From Acidobacteriota bacterium (GTDB taxonomy: Bacteria > Acidobacteriota > Terriglobia > Terriglobales > Acidobacteriaceae): a DNA stretch of 6,737 bases. A program made the translations under genes and the position numbers. The notes beneath the pieces are model-generated. The model was not told where the DNA came from and searched no databases. It saw nothing but the letters and a program-made list of their open reading frames with translations. The stretch spans positions 1-6,737 of the forward strand of contig JAJZNH010000906.1 in the NCBI GenBank assembly GCA_021811745.1. The letters run 5' to 3'. This document shows, one piece after another, positions 6,395-6,737 of this stretch (positions are counted from its first letter, which is position 1; the number at the start of each line of letters is the position of its first letter).

Positions 6395-6737
6395 ATGCGC
6401 TTTGAGATCGTCACCATCTTTCCCGGCTTCTTCTCGGGCATCTTCGAACACGGCATCATCCGCCGAGCGCTGGCCGAGGAGCGGGTGGCGATCGGTATCC
6501 ACGACCTCCGCAAGTTTACCCACGACCGTCACCGCACCGTGGACGACCGGCCTTTTGGCGGCGGCGAGGGCATGGTGCTTAAGCCGGAACCGCTGGCCGA
6601 GTCGCTGGCTGGCTTGGGGATCGCACCGCGGGCAGAGCGGGCGGCATTATCTCCCACGATGAGCGCGGAGGATCGCGCCATGGATGAGGCGCGTGTCGAC
6701 CAATCCGGCACGCGCGTCATTCTGCTTTCCGCGCAGG
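6395..6737 (+). CDS. trmD: tRNA (guanine-37-N1)-methyltransferase TrmD, N-terminal part (truncated by the window edge)
   Basis: TrmD transfers a methyl group from S-adenosylmethionine to G37 next to the anticodon of tRNAs reading CNN-type codons, preventing +1 frameshifts. The ATG at 6395 is preceded by GGAGAGG (6383-6389), five bases away. The visible 114 residues begin MRFEIVTIFPGFFSGIFEHG. They contain the conserved DLRKFTHDRHRTVDDRPFGG (37-56) and GGGEGMVLKPEPL (55-67), and end at ILLSAQ, which in the family leads into the knotted SAM-binding core (SPQG/SAQGR). Between GGGEGM and SAQ there are about 24 more residues than in E. coli TrmD, a charged segment near 78-104. Usually trmD sits inside an rpsP-rimM-trmD-rplS operon; here its upstream neighbour is a divergent glycosidase, so it appears to start its own transcript. 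Any rplS would lie beyond the right edge. Confidence 0.95.
   Translation, partial: MRFEIVTIFPGFFSGIFEHGIIRRALAEERVAIGIHDLRKFTHDRHRTVDDRPFGGGEGMVLKPEPLAESLAGLGIAPRAERAALSPTMSAEDRAMDEARVDQSGTRVILLSAQ

Overview
The window looks like chromosomal DNA of a GC-rich bacterium, most likely an acidobacterium (Terriglobia/Bryobacterales-like). This is inferred from the style of the Rho and omega-subunit proteins, a RAYT transposase remnant of the kind common in that phylum, and a large secreted GH106 glycosidase. No database search was possible, so the taxonomy is an inference.

Layout. Positions 1-739 (minus strand) hold the N-terminal 246 residues of transcription termination factor Rho; its C-terminus runs off the left edge. 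Upstream of it on the same strand, after 233 non-coding bases, is rpoZ (973-1194), a compact 73-residue omega subunit of RNA polymerase. Positions 1195-1811 hold no recognisable gene. This stretch contains a good minus-strand promoter candidate (A8 tract, TTGACC, AT-rich -10), some small inverted repeats, and a striking perfect 21-bp inverted repeat at 1667-1719. A small possible membrane protein (1812-2147, minus) follows. Next comes a REP-like 12-bp palindrome (2385-2415) sitting just 3' of a decayed REP-associated tyrosine transposase (2428 to about 2715, minus) that keeps only its C-terminal part.

The main gene is a 1126-residue exported glycoside hydrolase of the GH106 alpha-L-rhamnosidase type (2724-6104, minus). 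It has a signal peptide, a discoidin-like insertion and a C-terminal jelly-roll domain. Its stop codon nearly abuts the RAYT remnant. A 290-bp divergent intergenic region (6105-6394) separates it from the start of trmD (6395 to the right edge, plus), which encodes tRNA m1G37 methyltransferase. A 23-bp near-perfect palindrome lies immediately upstream of the trmD ribosome binding site.

Functionally, the two ends are core information-processing genes (rho and rpoZ for transcription, trmD for translation fidelity). The middle looks accessory: a carbohydrate-degrading enzyme, a transposase fossil and palindromic repeats. No complete new multi-gene system is visible. The points most worth a second look are the palindromes, the RAYT/REP remnant, the long rpoZ leader and the extra segment in TrmD.
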